From Ambrosia x helenae (Eukaryota; Streptophyta; Magnoliopsida; Asterales; Asteraceae): a stretch of 64,000 nucleotides of DNA. The notes below the pieces were generated by a model, which saw only the letters and a program-made list of their open reading frames with translations, did not search any database and had not been told where the DNA came from. Positions 31,993 through 44,290 of this stretch are shown here, one piece after another. The translations under genes were made by a program, and so were the position numbers. The DNA lies in contig CM061231.1 in the NCBI GenBank assembly GCA_030844895.1, positions 92,283,084-92,347,083 of the forward strand, in the 5' to 3' direction. Within the stretch, counting starts at the first letter, position 1, and each line of letters starts with the position of its first letter.

Positions 31993-34550
31993 TGTGACAT
32001 CCGTCACCCTCGTCTTTTATCTAATTGACAATATGAGCCCTTCAAATATTTCGTTATATTCCCTGTAAGTTTCGTCGTTTTCAAAATTTATTTTAGAATG
32101 AACTAAAAATTTATCGTTAATATTGATTACGGATCGGGTATACGTTTTTATCAAATGTGAATGTGGGAACATAGTCATAAAAAAAAAATAAATAAATACA
32201 TTTCTATAGAAATATATAACTTAGTTTGTAAAGTTTTAAAGTAGTTAACTTGGTTAAGTTTTTTTTAAAAGTAACTAGGTTAAGTGAGGAGGGGCTAATG
32301 TTGTCAAAAGGGGATACTTGTATAAAAAAAAAAAAAAAAAAAGACACCAGCCATGCCCCACGTTTTTCCGGCAAGGTGGCTCCGGCGGCCGGAGTTTAAC
32401 TCCGGCGAACATTAAATGCATGTATAATCACGTTTAAAACCCGTTTATGTATGCGTTTTGACCCTCTTAATCAATTTCGGGCTGTTTCCTCTTCAATTCG
32501 TACGTTAGTAGCAGAATTTAATTAACTTTTAACACCAAAAAGATTTGAAACCGTCGAAGTTATTACATGGAGTTTTAACGTTCGTTTTCATCAAGCAACT
32601 ACATAAACTGATCTTGCCATCTTATTTCTGCACCTCCTCTCGTCCTAACCCACTACTATATTGCTTGAATCGCGTTCTAAAGCCCGGAAATCGGCCACAA
32701 GGTCCGGCCATACAAGGCTTCTTGTCCGACTTGTTTTTCAGTTTGTAAGTCCTAACTTTAGATGTTATTCTATTCTTTAATTATACCCGAACAAATGCCC
32801 CAAGAATTCGATGTCCAATCTTGAGTTAATTGGGTAATGGAATTTGGGTATAAAATTAGGGTTTATGCTTGATTTGGGGAAGAAGAAGATGAAACTTTAT
32901 AAAGATTTATATAACTTTATTTTCAATATTATTCAACAAGAGTAAGTGTGGTGTAGTGGTTGTATGGTTGTTATGTAAGCAGAGGGGTGAGGGTTCGATC
33001 CCCACTGTCCACATTTTTTTTCCTTCTTTTTCTTTTTGCTTCCTTTTCTTCTATTTTGCTTTTAATATATCAATAATTATATGTATATATATTAGCTAAA
33101 ATCTTATAATATTCCTAGAAAATTCATTCTTACTCTAAAAATTATAAAAATTTACGTGTAGTATCTTGACACCCTAAAGAAGATTATTATATTTTTTATT
33201 TTCTGGAAAATACTTTATTTTCCTATTTTTCTTGAATAAAATTGTTTTAATCATAATTAAACGATTAAAAATTCATTTTAAGTGATTTTAACCTCAAAAT
33301 TTCTGGAGATTTATTTTTATGGATAATAAACTGAAATAAAATGTAAGTTCTCATAAAAAGGTTATTTTTGTTATTTTTACTATTTTTTTATCATTAAAAC
33401 ATTATTTAAACTCATTTAATATGTTTTAAATACAAATAAATTGAGAGAAATTATGGAAATAATATTTTCGCTATTTGACTTCAGAAAATAATTAGTTTTC
33501 ATAAAAACAACATATTTGGATCACCTCTTGTATTATTTACCTTAATTTATATTTAATTAGATATAATATATTGTTTAGTTAAATATAAATCATAAAATCT
33601 AATTTGTGGATATTTTCTATAAAGAAGAAAAGGTTCCTAAATGTGGGATACAAAATTGTTTTAGTCGCTTAAGTAATTAATCATGATATATTTATTTCAA
33701 AACTGTCGTTCAAGTTACTATTAAAAAAAAAATTCATCTTCCCTATACGAGTCTAGCAAGCCCTAATGCCTTAGACCCTAGATACCTTAGACTTTTTAGA
33801 CACTTCCTTATTAGTATTCTTACACATTATAGGTTGAATTCCTTGGAATTCCCATTACTTAGCTCACGACCGCTTAAGTTGGATTTTGCTCGCTTTCGCA
33901 AACTGTGAGTATATCTTTCCCTTTTTACTGTCTTACTATTTTGGGGTGACTCATGTACTTATTATCAAGTTTCTATTTCTTTTACTAAATGCAATTCTCA
34001 TGTGTGTTTGCTTTATGTTAATTTGTGTGTCTATGACTTGTCAAAATCATTAACCTTTGAGGGCCTAGCATTTCAATGAATAGTACTATGGTATATACCC
34101 TTGTGACTCTGTTGAGAGTCCTCGTCATTGCTATGTATTACATTACTACTAGCGCATACTATATATATCTGCTTTTCTTTACATAGGGTTGATTTTGAAC
34201 GGATATTACTTATTACATAATTGCAAATGGTACCGCACATGAATTGCTAAACACTTTTCTACTATATTTATTTAAACAGGGTATGCTCACCAATACAATT
34301 TTTGTATTGACCAAATATTTTCGTACATGTTTCAGGTTATTTTGAGACGCTCCTTTTAAGCTTTCGGATTTATATTTAGATTTTGATTCATTGTATTTCA
34401 ATTTAGTTGACAGTTAGAATCGTTGTATTTCATTTCAATGTAATAAATTATTTAATCAATGTATTCAAATTTACACTTTAGTCCATGAGCTATTGAACAA
34501 TCGTCACTACGTGACACCTCGATGTTTCCGCCATCGGTTGGGGTGTTACA
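31993..34550 (+). repeat. Nested solo gypsy LTR with tRNA-like module (2558 bp)
   Basis: It starts TGTGACATCC and ends GGGGTGTTACA. The flanks are CTTAC and CTTAG, a near-perfect 5-bp target duplication. The last 45 bases match the LTR ending at 49460 nearly exactly, and a CTCACCAA...ATGTTTCAGG block at 34267-34336 matches 49190-49242, so both belong to one family. No coding sequence. It lies on the + strand inside a minus-strand copia. Confidence 0.8.
32941..33014 (+). ncRNA. tRNA-like / SINE-head module inside LTR
   Basis: Box A TGGTGTAGTGG (32949-32959) and box B GGTTCGATCCC (32992-33002) are 32 bases apart, followed by CCACATT and a T-run. The T-arm pairs at 4 of 5 positions; the acceptor stem is degenerate, so it is not a functional tRNA. 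It is probably a tRNA-derived Pol III promoter remnant. Confidence 0.55.
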
Positions 34551-35559
34551 CTTAGCATACTAATAGACAAACAAATCATAATGAGGAAAATTAATCATTA
34601 ATCTTTAGTCATTAGTCATTCATAGTACGATATGCAGTTGTACATGGTCATTAGTAAAACCCTTTTCTCTTAGTTGGCCCTTAGTGAGACTTTATGGGTG
34701 ATAGACCTTTAGTTATTGGATCCATAAGCATATCATGAATGCATTCGATACAAAATTCTGATTTCCTCTATTTGTTCTTAATCATAAGCAAACAATAATT
34801 TCGTATCGAACTCTAATGCAGCTCCTCTCAAACTGTTACTGTTCGAGAAATTAGGGCAGCCGACTTTATCACAGTAAGTCTTCAACTCAGTATTTAAATG
34901 GAGTTAATAAGTTATGAGTCAGCTGATAAATTTACCAACAACATTTAATGACTATTATGTTGTGATTAGCAACACATTATGTCATGATAACTTAGGTTGT
35001 TGTTAACAGTTCCTTATGACTCCTCCATGAGATAGTTATGTCTGCTAATGTTATGATATACCCCGAAATTGACACTCGATTTCCTTTGAATATAACAAAG
35101 TTAGAGTAAGAGTAATCAATCACTTTAGGTTCTCACTTCTTCTTTAGATTATAGTATCTTGTTTCTTAAAGATATTGTAATGTTCCATTAGATGCTTTTC
35201 ATCAATCTAGACAAGTCTAGTATCAAGCAATACGAACAATATCATAAACAAGCATATACTTAAATTTACATCAGTCTTCTAATTAATGAAGCATAAGGTG
35301 ATAATCTCAAATTATCCTATTATCCTCTAAAAGAGAGCAATGTTGTATGTTACATACTTAAGGACCCACTTAGAGTAAAACTTATGGGATGAAATTAATA
35401 TCCCGTTGGGTCTATCTCGGTATATTTTGATTCCTATCACATAAGAGGAATCCTCGATATTCATCATGTCAAAATTATGCATGAACAATGCTTTGACTTA
35501 GGTAACATATACTTGTCAAGAGAAACGTCATATATGTAAGGACAAGTTTTCATTAGTTG

Positions 35560-36000
35560 CTCCCACTCATCTTGAGGTAGGTTCTTTAATCCACTTAGTT
35601 CTTGATGAAGAGAATTCCATTATGATTCAAACACATTTTATGCTTGCATCAACCCATACATGGATCTTATTGACTTACAGACTAAGTGTTCTTAACCTTC
35701 AGTTTAGAACTTTCAGGTTGCTTAATGAACATGTAGGTCATTGTTATGGAAAGTTGTCTTAATGTCCATCTAATGTGGCTCTTAGTTATTATGAGCTACT
35801 AGGACGGTAATGATCCTCAAAGAAATCTTTTGTAATACAGATAAGAAGATTCTTTGATAATCTAATCCCTCTTGAGTATAATCTTTTACAATCAATCTTA
35901 TCTTACAACGTTCCCATTCGGATCTGGTTCAATTATGAATACCTTTAGGTTATTCAACCAAATCCTAAACGTTATTCTAATTTATGGAATTAAATTTTGC
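35560..36000 (-). pseudogene. Copia reverse transcriptase remnant
   Basis: On the minus strand, reading down from 36000, pieces align with copia RT order: a degraded NG(N)I-RYKARLVAKG region near 35920, MDIKTTFHNNDL near 35770-35735 (canonical DVKTAFLNGNL), and VCKSIRSMYGLMQA near 35685-35650 (canonical YGLKQA). At least six stop codons and several indels separate them. It cannot encode an enzyme. The match in order and spacing makes the family assignment firm even though no long ORF exists. Confidence 0.75.
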
Positions 36001-38466
36001 TAATAATAGCTTTATTCCATTTAGAAGATTGATTGATACTAATGATTTAATTAGAAGAGGTAGGATCGGTAAACTTTCCAAACATCCATTTTGTATTAGT
36101 CAGGTAGGTTACATAATCATCAAAGTTAGTGGGCTTTTAGACCCAAATGACCTCCTGAGTTGGACATTGGGTTAAGTGTTTTTATTTTCAGGTACATAAG
36201 GAGCAACATTAGTTTCTAAGTGTGTAAGAGTTGGTGCAGTAAGGTGTACAAGAGGAATAATCGAAGTTAAATTCGGAGTTAAACTTAATGAGTCTCGAAT
36301 TTTAATGAGTCTCTCCCCCGCATCTTGTACTTCCGAAAAGTTATAATAAGGACTTTTACTGCTCCCACTTACCTTAGAGATGTTAATGAATCCAACATGC
36401 TTAAGATCTAACATTTTGGAAGATCCATAGATTTTAATAGAGAAAACAACCTAATGATGTTTATTGTCGTTTCTCTTGATGAGGATTACTTTAGTAAGAA
36501 ATCTAAGTTCGCCCATATTTAAGCATCCACAAAACTTTGTTAGGAGTACGTTAAGTGCTAAGGAAACAAGTTGTGATAGAGCGTTGTCCAGTGCAAGAGG
36601 TGTAATTTGAGGATAGATCAAATTGTCGTTCCCCCCACCTCTACAACTTTTGCAAGTCATAAGTAGAACATCTAATGCTCCCACTAATCTTTTAGGTCTC
36701 TTAGTACCTCCACATAATAATTTTTAACGATGCGTGTGAACGAGAATATTTCATATATTTTATACTTGATTTCCCTTATTTGTCCAGATTTCATAAGGTA
36801 TTTTAAGGACATACTTAGGGGGAATCTTGTTAAGTATATATGAATTGATTTCTTTAATAGTTTGGTCTGTAGGAAACGAAATAGATACAGTTAGATATTT
36901 ATCTAAGCTCCACTAATGTCAATTAGTTATGACTTATGATGGAAACCCATTTATTCCTTTCGCCACTTAATGTTTAGGGCGTTTAACACATGCTTTAAAA
37001 TCACTGAGAATGAGATTTGATAGCCAAGCATCCTCTAGTGACCTGGTCATGATTTCTCATGAAATTTTGGTCTTAGTGGATGAATTGCATGGGTCTCATT
37101 TTCCTTTGTTAAAGTCTCATTTTCATGATAACAAAGTTGTGAAAACGTTATTGGATCATCTAGTTTTATTTCATAAGGTTTCTATTCAGATAATGACAAC
37201 AAACAATATGAGAGTTTAACTTAATGGTGGCTTTGGTTTGGTCATAAAAAAAACCTTGTAACTGTAAAAAGATTGTAGCTTTTAGTGTTGATACTAAATT
37301 CTGAGTAATCTCAAGAAAGTTGTAAGGTATCATAAAGCTTCAATACTAAGAACAATTATTAACGGTTAATAGACCCTTAATTTTGCCACTAACTCTCATC
37401 TTAAGTATTTTTTGGAATCTGGTAAGGAAACGTATAAAGCTAGACTCAACCATCATGTGTTAATTGGAATTCATTACCATTTGTGGAGTTAAATATCTTT
37501 AGTTAGGCACTACATATCTTAGCCAGCTATTCTCTTTACTTATGGGTAATCTCATTTCTTATGCCTATTCTTAATGGCATAGTTTTGCTTAGTAAGACTT
37601 TCCCTTTGGAGAAACTTATAGCTCAAAGTAGTACTTGTATTTTGTTTCCGGACCTTATAATCATCCTCTCTATGGTAATTATTCTTCCTCTATTAGGTTT
37701 AATGGTATTAAGGTGAATAACATCAACTTTTCTAGTTTACTGCGTTCCTTTCATGTACGTAATTCGCTATCAACACACTCATTTTACTTTGATATTTCTG
37801 AGTGTTATAGTTGATTCATAATACAAATCTAATCGTACTGATGGAAAGGTTATTATGCACTAGAAATTTATTGATTTCCATGTGTAACCCCTTAGCTTTA
37901 TGGGTCATGTTATTCAATATTAGGATGTATTCACAGATGCCATTTAACCATAAAGTTAGATTTATTTATTTCATGCTTCTTAGGAATTCGTTATATTCTT
38001 TCATTCCATAGATAATACATTAGTCTTAGGAATTTCAGAATCATTAATAGCTCACCTGATAGGAATCAGTAAAAGGAGTTCTTAATTACCATAAGAGACA
38101 ATTTTATTCCACTTATTATGCTCATGTGTTATTCTGTAATACTTTATTAGATAGAGCGTAGGAATGTCATGTCTTAAGAGGTTACTTAATAAGAACAAAA
38201 TTTAAGCAAACTCTTCTTAGTTTTGATAATAAGAGTGGATTACTTAGTTGAGATAGTGAGATTAGTTTCGAGTTACGGGTATTGATGTAAGGCAGACTTA
38301 GATTATGATCATTATATTAATGAAGGATCATTAATTGTGAGGATCAATTTTGTTATGAAGACGTGATAATATCATAACACCAACATAAGCTACTTAAATA
38401 ACATGCTCTAGCTTTGGCTATACGCTATTTATTTAAGTATTGAATTGCCGACAGTGAATGTAACCC

Positions 38467-38655
38467 ATCACCTTTGGGCAGAAGTGAGACATTCAATGTC
38501 CTAATGCAATACGCTCAGTTCACCAACATAATCTGTTACACATCACCTTTGGGCAGAAGTGAAACCTTATGACACTTATGTAAACGAGCTACAATGCTTA
38601 ACGAGATCTTTATAACGAACTAATGTGACACATCACCTTTGGGCAGAAGTGACAC
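38467..38655. repeat. Three copies of CATCACCTTTGGGCAGAAGTGA
   Basis: Near-identical 22-24 bp copies at about 38467, 38543 and 38632, spaced 76-90 bp, in the leader-proximal part of the non-autonomous copia. No coding frame spans them. Confidence 0.75.
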
Positions 38656-38744
38656 CTCAAAATGTTATTGCAAGTTAAGCAAGGTTTTATAATGTTTTGA
38701 ATAAACTTGATACATTAGGTTTTATCAAAACTGTAAATTTTATT

Positions 38745-39130
38745 AGAGATCTCGGAAACTAATGAGTTCTCGATGAACTAATGGGTTCTCAATAATCTTA
38801 TGAGTTCCCGGAAAAATAATGAGTTCTCGAATTAATCTTATGAGTTCTCGAAAAATGTTATGAGTTCTCGGAAAAATAATTAGTTCTCGAATAAGTAATG
38901 AGTTCTCGAATAACTAATGAGTTCTCAAATAAGTAATGAGTTCTCGAATAATTTTAAGAGTTTTCGGGAAAAAAAATACTTATGTTCTCGAATGCTTTTC
39001 TAGTTCTCGGATGGCATTAGTAGTTCTCGATTTTTTTTTCTTAATGGTCTCGATTATGATATGCCTGTTCTTGAAAAATGATAGTTCTCGGAAAAATATA
39101 ATGAGTTCTCGGATATAATTACGGTTTTCA
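38745..39130. repeat. Tandem array of GAGTTCTCGAATAAT-type units
   Basis: About 18 copies of (A)TGAGTTCTCG(A/G)A with 18-30 bp spacing. From 39145 the array inverts to CCGAGAACTC / CGAGAACCTAATCG on the same strand, giving a foldback potential across the A-run at 39130-39149. Confidence 0.75.
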
Positions 39131-39676
39131 AAAAAAAAAAAAAAAAAAATTAAGAACCATAACCGAGAACTCCTTTATCAGGAACCTAATCGAAAACTGC
39201 AAAAAAATTCGAGAACCTAATAGACCGAAAACTTCATCCGTAAACTATTAAAACTGATAGATCTGAGAACTTAGTTCATTAATATCATAAACCGAAAACA
39301 TATTATTCAAGAACTACTACTAAATAAATTTGATTCGAAATTTTAGGGATTTTTCATAATATCAGTTTCCTATTTTAAGGGGATTTTAATTACCTCCAAA
39401 TTTTCTAAGATTTCAAAATCAGTTTATTGATTGAGTTGATTTCAAAAAATAATAGGAGATAAAATTAAGATCCTAAATTTCAGGAAACATGATCTGATCC
39501 GTTTTCAAACCAAAATATACTAAAATTTTCGGTTTTCTTATGTGTTCGTAAAGAACATCAACCGAAAAACATAAACAATATAATTTTTATCTTATGAATC
39601 CGTAGTTATCTCTGAATAAATTTATAGAGTGGATTCAATTTAAAAAAAAGATAATAATAATAATAATAATATTCAA

Positions 39677-39721
<45 letters not shown>

Positions 39722-39979
39722 TATGGCATCGAGAACTGATGCCTTTAGTTAGAAAACATAAATTTGTAATCGTTATATTTTCATAAAAATATAATACATC
39801 AATGATCAACAATTGTGATTTTTTAGTTCATAATTCAATAAAGAAGGAATTCCCCAAAGATACTAATTGTGATACTGACTCCATTCACGGAATCAAAATA
39901 TTAGTGGGGTGAAAAAAACGATTTGTAATAGAAGTATAATAAAACAAATCGATTTGTATGAATTAACATAATCAACATA

Positions 39980-39991
39980 GCTCTGATACCA
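39980..39991 (-). other. Primer binding site of non-autonomous copia
   Basis: TGGTATCAGAGC on the minus strand, two bases inside the 5' LTR; tRNA-iMet type. Confidence 0.88.
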
Positions 39992-39993
39992 CA

Positions 39994-40406
39994 TGTTGAT
40001 TATATTAATAAGAACATAAGGTATAAACATAAGAATTAATCATGTGTACCTGATATGTTTAACCATTCAGGAACCTCAGTAATGGAAGATACCATCATCT
40101 TGATTGGGTTCCCTTTAGTGTGTACAGTAATGATGGCTAATGATCACATGGTAATCGTTTGAGAGGGAGAGGTAGGCGGCGGCTTTAGGGTTATGGTGTT
40201 ATGTCATTATTTCTAAACATCAACCTCTATCCCTCTATTTATACACACAGGTGACACCCTAATAAGGCCCATCTAATGACAAGTCCGTCCATCAAAGACA
40301 TGTCTGTTATTGGGCTTAGGATAATATTAATAATTGATCATCATTATATAAATGATTATAATGGCTATCGATAAATATACAAACGTCACGTATATTTAGT
40401 ACAACA
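39994..40406 (-). repeat. 5' LTR of non-autonomous copia
   Basis: 413 bp. The minus-strand TATA box TATAAATA is at 40236-40243. Followed by the TTTTA duplication at 40407-40411. Confidence 0.9.
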
Positions 40407-40411
40407 TTTTA

Positions 40412-41307
40412 CTCAATTTTGGATTAACAAATCATCACACAGAATGCATATTTAACTAAAATTTCATGATGAAACATATTACCCTTTAATCAAATCCACA
40501 TACTCCATGAACCAACACAATGGGAGGCAGATCATTATCACCATTTGTAGACCCCACAAAATTTTCATCATAATCGATTATTCGAATAAATTGAAATAGA
40601 AGAACAAACATGATGAATTTGAAGAAAAATCCCTGTAAAAACAATAGACATAACAAAATTAGTGTGACTCCTTAATCTAGCAACATGTCGTATAGAAATC
40701 ATCCCATAGTAAATACACATATATAGTTATGTTGCATTTTAAAGAATTTCCCAACATGTCATCTTCACATCAAAATAAGATTTCTTCTTATTAATTTTTA
40801 CCCATGTGTTTGAAAGAATAATCTTCACTTCCAGATGTAACAAACATATAATAAATTTAATAAGTAAAATAAGAATCTAATTATACAGGATTAAATAAAA
40901 AAGTTGCAGTAGACAAAGAAAATTTTTAAGGTTTCACCGATATTGAATCAAGCGACTAGAAAACAGGGAAAATATATAGCTTTGAAGAAAAGAGCATATC
41001 GCAAACACGAAGCCTTATATCAGACATCGACAACAAAATAAGAACAATTTTAAGGTTTACACGACAATTAAATTAAAAGAATAAACAAACGTAATAAATA
41101 GAAAGTAGATTGACGATATAAGACTTTACATAGATCGATGATTTTGCAGGAGGTCTTGACGGTGACGATAGTTAGAGAGGGTTAAGGTTTGTGAAGCTTC
41201 ACGTAATGGAAGAAGCATATAGAAGAAGCTAAAAAATAATGTGGATATGTTGATAAAATAGGAAAGTTAATAATGTGGGTGAGTTGTTACCTTATGTAAT
41301 CTCATTT

Positions 41308-41311
<4 letters not shown>
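40412..41311. other. AT-rich spacer, nothing recognised
   Basis: 900 bp without domains or element ends that I can identify. Confidence 0.5.

Positions 41312-41344
<33 letters not shown>
41312..41344. repeat. T33 homopolymer
   Basis: An uninterrupted run of 33 T next to the left inverted repeat; the right inverted repeat is followed by an A-rich run (46666-46687). It could be a poly(A) tail on the minus strand or simple repeat growth. Confidence 0.9.
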
Positions 41345-41346
<2 letters not shown>

Positions 41347-41347
<1 letters not shown>

Positions 41348-41620
41348 GGAGGTGATATTAAAACTCCCCACATCTATCCCCCCCCCAAAGCGTTTCGCTT
41401 TGGTCAAAGCGAGGCGCTTTGGTTACTTTTTTAACTACCTCGGTCCAAGGTAAGTTATTCTGATTTGACCGGCCTAAGCGAGGCGCTTGGAATCCAGATT
41501 TTATATTTGTGGTAAATTTTGTGTTTTGGTGGTTTGAATTGGTTTTTTATTTTATTTTTTTTAATTTTTTAATATAATTATTGTAAAAAAATTATAAAAA
41601 TTAAAAAACAAAATAATAAC
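41347..41620 (+). repeat. Left terminal inverted repeat
   Basis: Outer palindrome CCAAAGCG..GGCGCTTTGG at 41385-41422, inner GCG-rich copy near 41474-41490, then an AT-rich arm. Confidence 0.7.
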
Positions 41621-41970
41621 TTACCTCGACATTTAAGCCGAAGACACTTTCCATCCAACACAGGGTTCACTAACAGTGGTGTGGTCTACCTTTTTGCTTA
41701 TGATCTAATACCAAATCTCATTATCTGTCAACGATGAAGGCAACCTGAAAACAACCAAATGGTTAGTAGCTATAGGTAAGAACATTGTGGATGAGGATTG
41801 TTTATCTTCCCATTGATTTCAAGTATGTTGCCTTAATCGTTGACAGATATCTCTCTGACAACAACTGAAGGCAACCTGCAACTAGGTGATGGCCATACCG
41901 ACGTGAGGGTAGTCCATTGGTATTAATGGCAAAGTGATTTGTAAGGGAAGAAGAAGAGAATGTTATATAT

Positions 41971-42281
41971 GTTTACCTTCCCATAGAAACTCTGAAGACC
42001 TTAACGGAGGTTTGCCAGAGGGTCATTGGTCTTCAGAGTTTCCAACCCCTAATACACATTCATCAAAGGATATTCATGTGAGAATGCATAGTACAAAATT
42101 CTTTTGACAAACGTCTGCCTGATATCCAGCTGCTGGAATTGTTTACCTTCCCATTGATTTTAAGTATGTTTACCTTCCCATGGAAACTCTGAAGACCTTT
42201 ACGGAGGTTTGCCAGAGGGTCATTGGTCTTCAGAGTTTCCAACCCCTAATATATTCATAAAAGGATATTCATGTGAGAATG
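41971..42281. repeat. Two copies of a ~110-bp segment with internal CTCTGAAGACC hairpin
   Basis: Copies at about 41971-42085 and 42169-42281 share GTTTACCTTCCCAT(A/G)GAAA, then GGAGGTTTGCCAGAGGGTCA and CAAAGGATATTCATG-like words. Each contains GAAACTCTGAAGACC and its inverse GGTCTTCAGAGTTTCC about 32 bases apart. Confidence 0.75.
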
Positions 42282-42490
42282 ATTTCGTACAAGATTCCTA
42301 TGCAAGCAAGTCAAATTCAGTTGTTGGACCAACTTGAGATATGAGTTTGATTAGCTTGAATCTCTCTGATCCATGGTATCCACTAACCGTAGAGATTATC
42401 GCGTGTCATGGATCCTTTGAAAGTGGATACCATAGATCAGAGAGATTTAAGCTAATCAAACTCATATCTCAAGCCGGTGCAAGTTATGAA
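42282..42490. repeat. Hairpin repeat, copy 1 (52-bp arms)
   Basis: Arms 42333-42384 and 42422-42473 are complementary at about 50 of 52 positions with a 37-base loop. The whole ~209-bp segment recurs at 45204-45412. Confidence 0.85.
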
Positions 42491-43389
42491 ATGACACATG
42501 CAAAATGTAATGTCATGCACAATGTGTACTCACAGTGACATCGAACACTTTATATGAGTAAAACGATCGCTTTACAGTGCCGAAAACGACTATCGTCACT
42601 CTGTATGGGTGGCTTCTTAGCGCCGATCCTACTGTCGATTTCTTTCCACAACCATGGCTCCAACATAACTTATCAGTTTCAAGTTTATAACAATCTCACT
42701 CTCTCTCCCTTCGTTCTTCTCTAACCTAGTATCTTCTTCTCGAACTTCAACACCATGAACCCTAATCTTCTAACCTTCATAACTTACTCAAATATTAACT
42801 ATGGTGATTCATAAGTTGGGATTATGAGAAACAAGTGTGGTGATAACACACTTGGATTGGATGAGATATTGAGTTTCTAAAGCATTGTTTATGATACTGC
42901 AGGAAAATGGTACAATCTGATGATTAACCATGTGGACTTACCTGAAGAAGGACTTATGCTATTTCTTTTCAAACCCATCCATCGTATACCTAACACACTA
43001 CAATTATTCATTATTTTATACATACAACACACCTTCATCGTTGACCATACTGTTCTTCTTGATCTTGATCTTCACACTTACTTTTGACAAACGTCTGGCT
43101 GACCTGAAGTTCCTTTGCAACCAGGTAGAAAGGAACTAGGTTGCAAATATAAAAATCCATCACATCACGATTTGCATCCCGGCAGAGTTCGTTGTACTGG
43201 CTGTCAAGAGAAATCGCGTGATGATAGTCGTTTTCGGCGTCGTAAAGCAATCGTTACTTTAATGATCAGAAACATTCCAAATAACTGTAACGATCGCTAC
43301 GGTTGCCTTTATCGTTGACCGATATCTCTCCGATAACAACCCTTGTTTGATTATACTCTTTATGTATGAATTGTGACCCTCTGGAAAAC

Positions 43390-43940
43390 CTACCTCTGTT
43401 TTGAATTTGTTGCTTCCATAGAGAAGTTATCAATCTCACTGTAATGATCAGGCACATTCCAAATAACTGTATAATTTCGCTTTTGTTTAACTATTTTAGC
43501 AACTTCCATAGAGAAGTTATCAATCTCACTATCCAACTGAATTCGTCTTCCTTGTCTTAAAACCCTTGACATCGCTGTTTGATTATACTCGTATTCAGCC
43601 TTTATCAGGTTTCCTTCATCGTTGACCGATATCTCTCCGATAACAACTGAATTCATCTTCCTTGTCTTAAAACCCTTGACATCGCTGTTTGATTATACTC
43701 GTGTTCAGCCTTTATCAGGTTGCCTTTATCGTTGACCGATATCTCTCCGATAATAGCCCTTGTTTGATTATACTCTTTATGTATGAATAGTGACCCTCTG
43801 ACAAATCGCGTAATGATAGTCGTTTTCGGCGTCGTAAAGCGATCGCTACTGTAATGATCAGAAACTTTCCAAATAACTGTAATGATCGCTACGGTTAGTG
43901 GATACCATGGATCAGAGAGATTCAAGCTAATCAAACTCAA
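43390..43940 (-). pseudogene. Duplicated captured coding fragment (unrecognised protein)
   Basis: The minus strand holds two copies of one coding-like segment, near 43620-43540 and 43750-43653, reading VIGEISVND(E/K)GNL, then KAE(Y/H)EYNQTAMSRVLRQGR; one continues into IQLDSEIDNFSMEVAKIVKQK. Further partial copies of the VIGEISVND part occur near 43306-43340 and 44038-44070. The frame is kept in several copies while joints between copies break it. I do not recognise the source gene; it looks like an exon of a host gene taken up and multiplied within the element. Confidence 0.5.
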
Positions 43941-44142
43941 GGCAACCCTTGTTTGATTATCCTCGTGTACAGCCTTTATCAGGTTCTTTTGGCCACAGGT
44001 ACAGAAAGGTTATAAATGTTCATGCGTTTCAGGTTGCCTTCATCGTTGACCGATATCTCTCCGATAACAACTGAATTTCACCAGCTTGCCTGAAAATTTA
44101 TACCGGTTATAGAGAGAAATCAACAGTCGGATCGACTGTTGA

Positions 44143-44290
44143 TTGGTATATAGAGAGCAAACCGACGATCATTCAAAATTTAAAATAACCGCTAACCTCT
44201 GCGCCATCATCGGCTACAACAAACCGACGATCTTCCTCCACGGCACTCCTAATGGGCCTCTCTTTATTTCACGGTACGATTTGTGTTTTT
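44143..44290 (+). pseudogene. Possible captured exon fragment (unrecognised)
   Basis: The frame reads FKITANLCAIIGYNKPTIFL and HGTPNGPLFISRYDL. It is bounded by other mosaic pieces and has no start context. The biased, protein-like composition suggests a captured exon, but I cannot name the family. Confidence 0.3.

Larger units (their letters stand above)
34551..39979 (-). other. Decayed internal region of non-autonomous copia
   Basis: Apart from the RT remnant (35560-36000) and the repeat arrays near 38460-39130, the minus strand shows only short broken frames. Order on the minus strand from the PBS would be leader and gag region, integrase, RT, then RNase H near 31751-31990; I could not identify gag or integrase motifs with confidence. 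Confidence 0.5.
31338..40406 (-). mobile_element. Non-autonomous Ty1/copia element with near-identical LTRs (9069 bp)
   Basis: Two 413-bp LTRs (31338-31750, 39994-40406) differ at 4 positions by my count. TTTTA flanks both sides exactly. A tRNA-iMet PBS lies inside 39994, and a polypurine tract follows 31750 on the minus strand. The interior carries a recognisable but heavily broken reverse transcriptase, two kinds of tandem repeats and a nested solo gypsy LTR (31993-34550). The young LTRs contrast with the ruined coding region, so it was most likely copied by proteins from another element. Confidence 0.88.

Noticed and set aside
32941..33014. Functional tRNA gene
   Set aside because: Box A and box B are present but the acceptor stem does not pair and no clear anticodon arm forms.
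38460..39130. CRISPR-like array
   Set aside because: Repeats are degenerate with irregular spacing, lie inside a plant retrotransposon, and no cas genes exist.
41312..41344. T33 as the poly(A) tail of a minus-strand LINE or processed gene
   Set aside because: No reverse transcriptase, gene or target duplication was found beside it; simple repeat growth is as likely.
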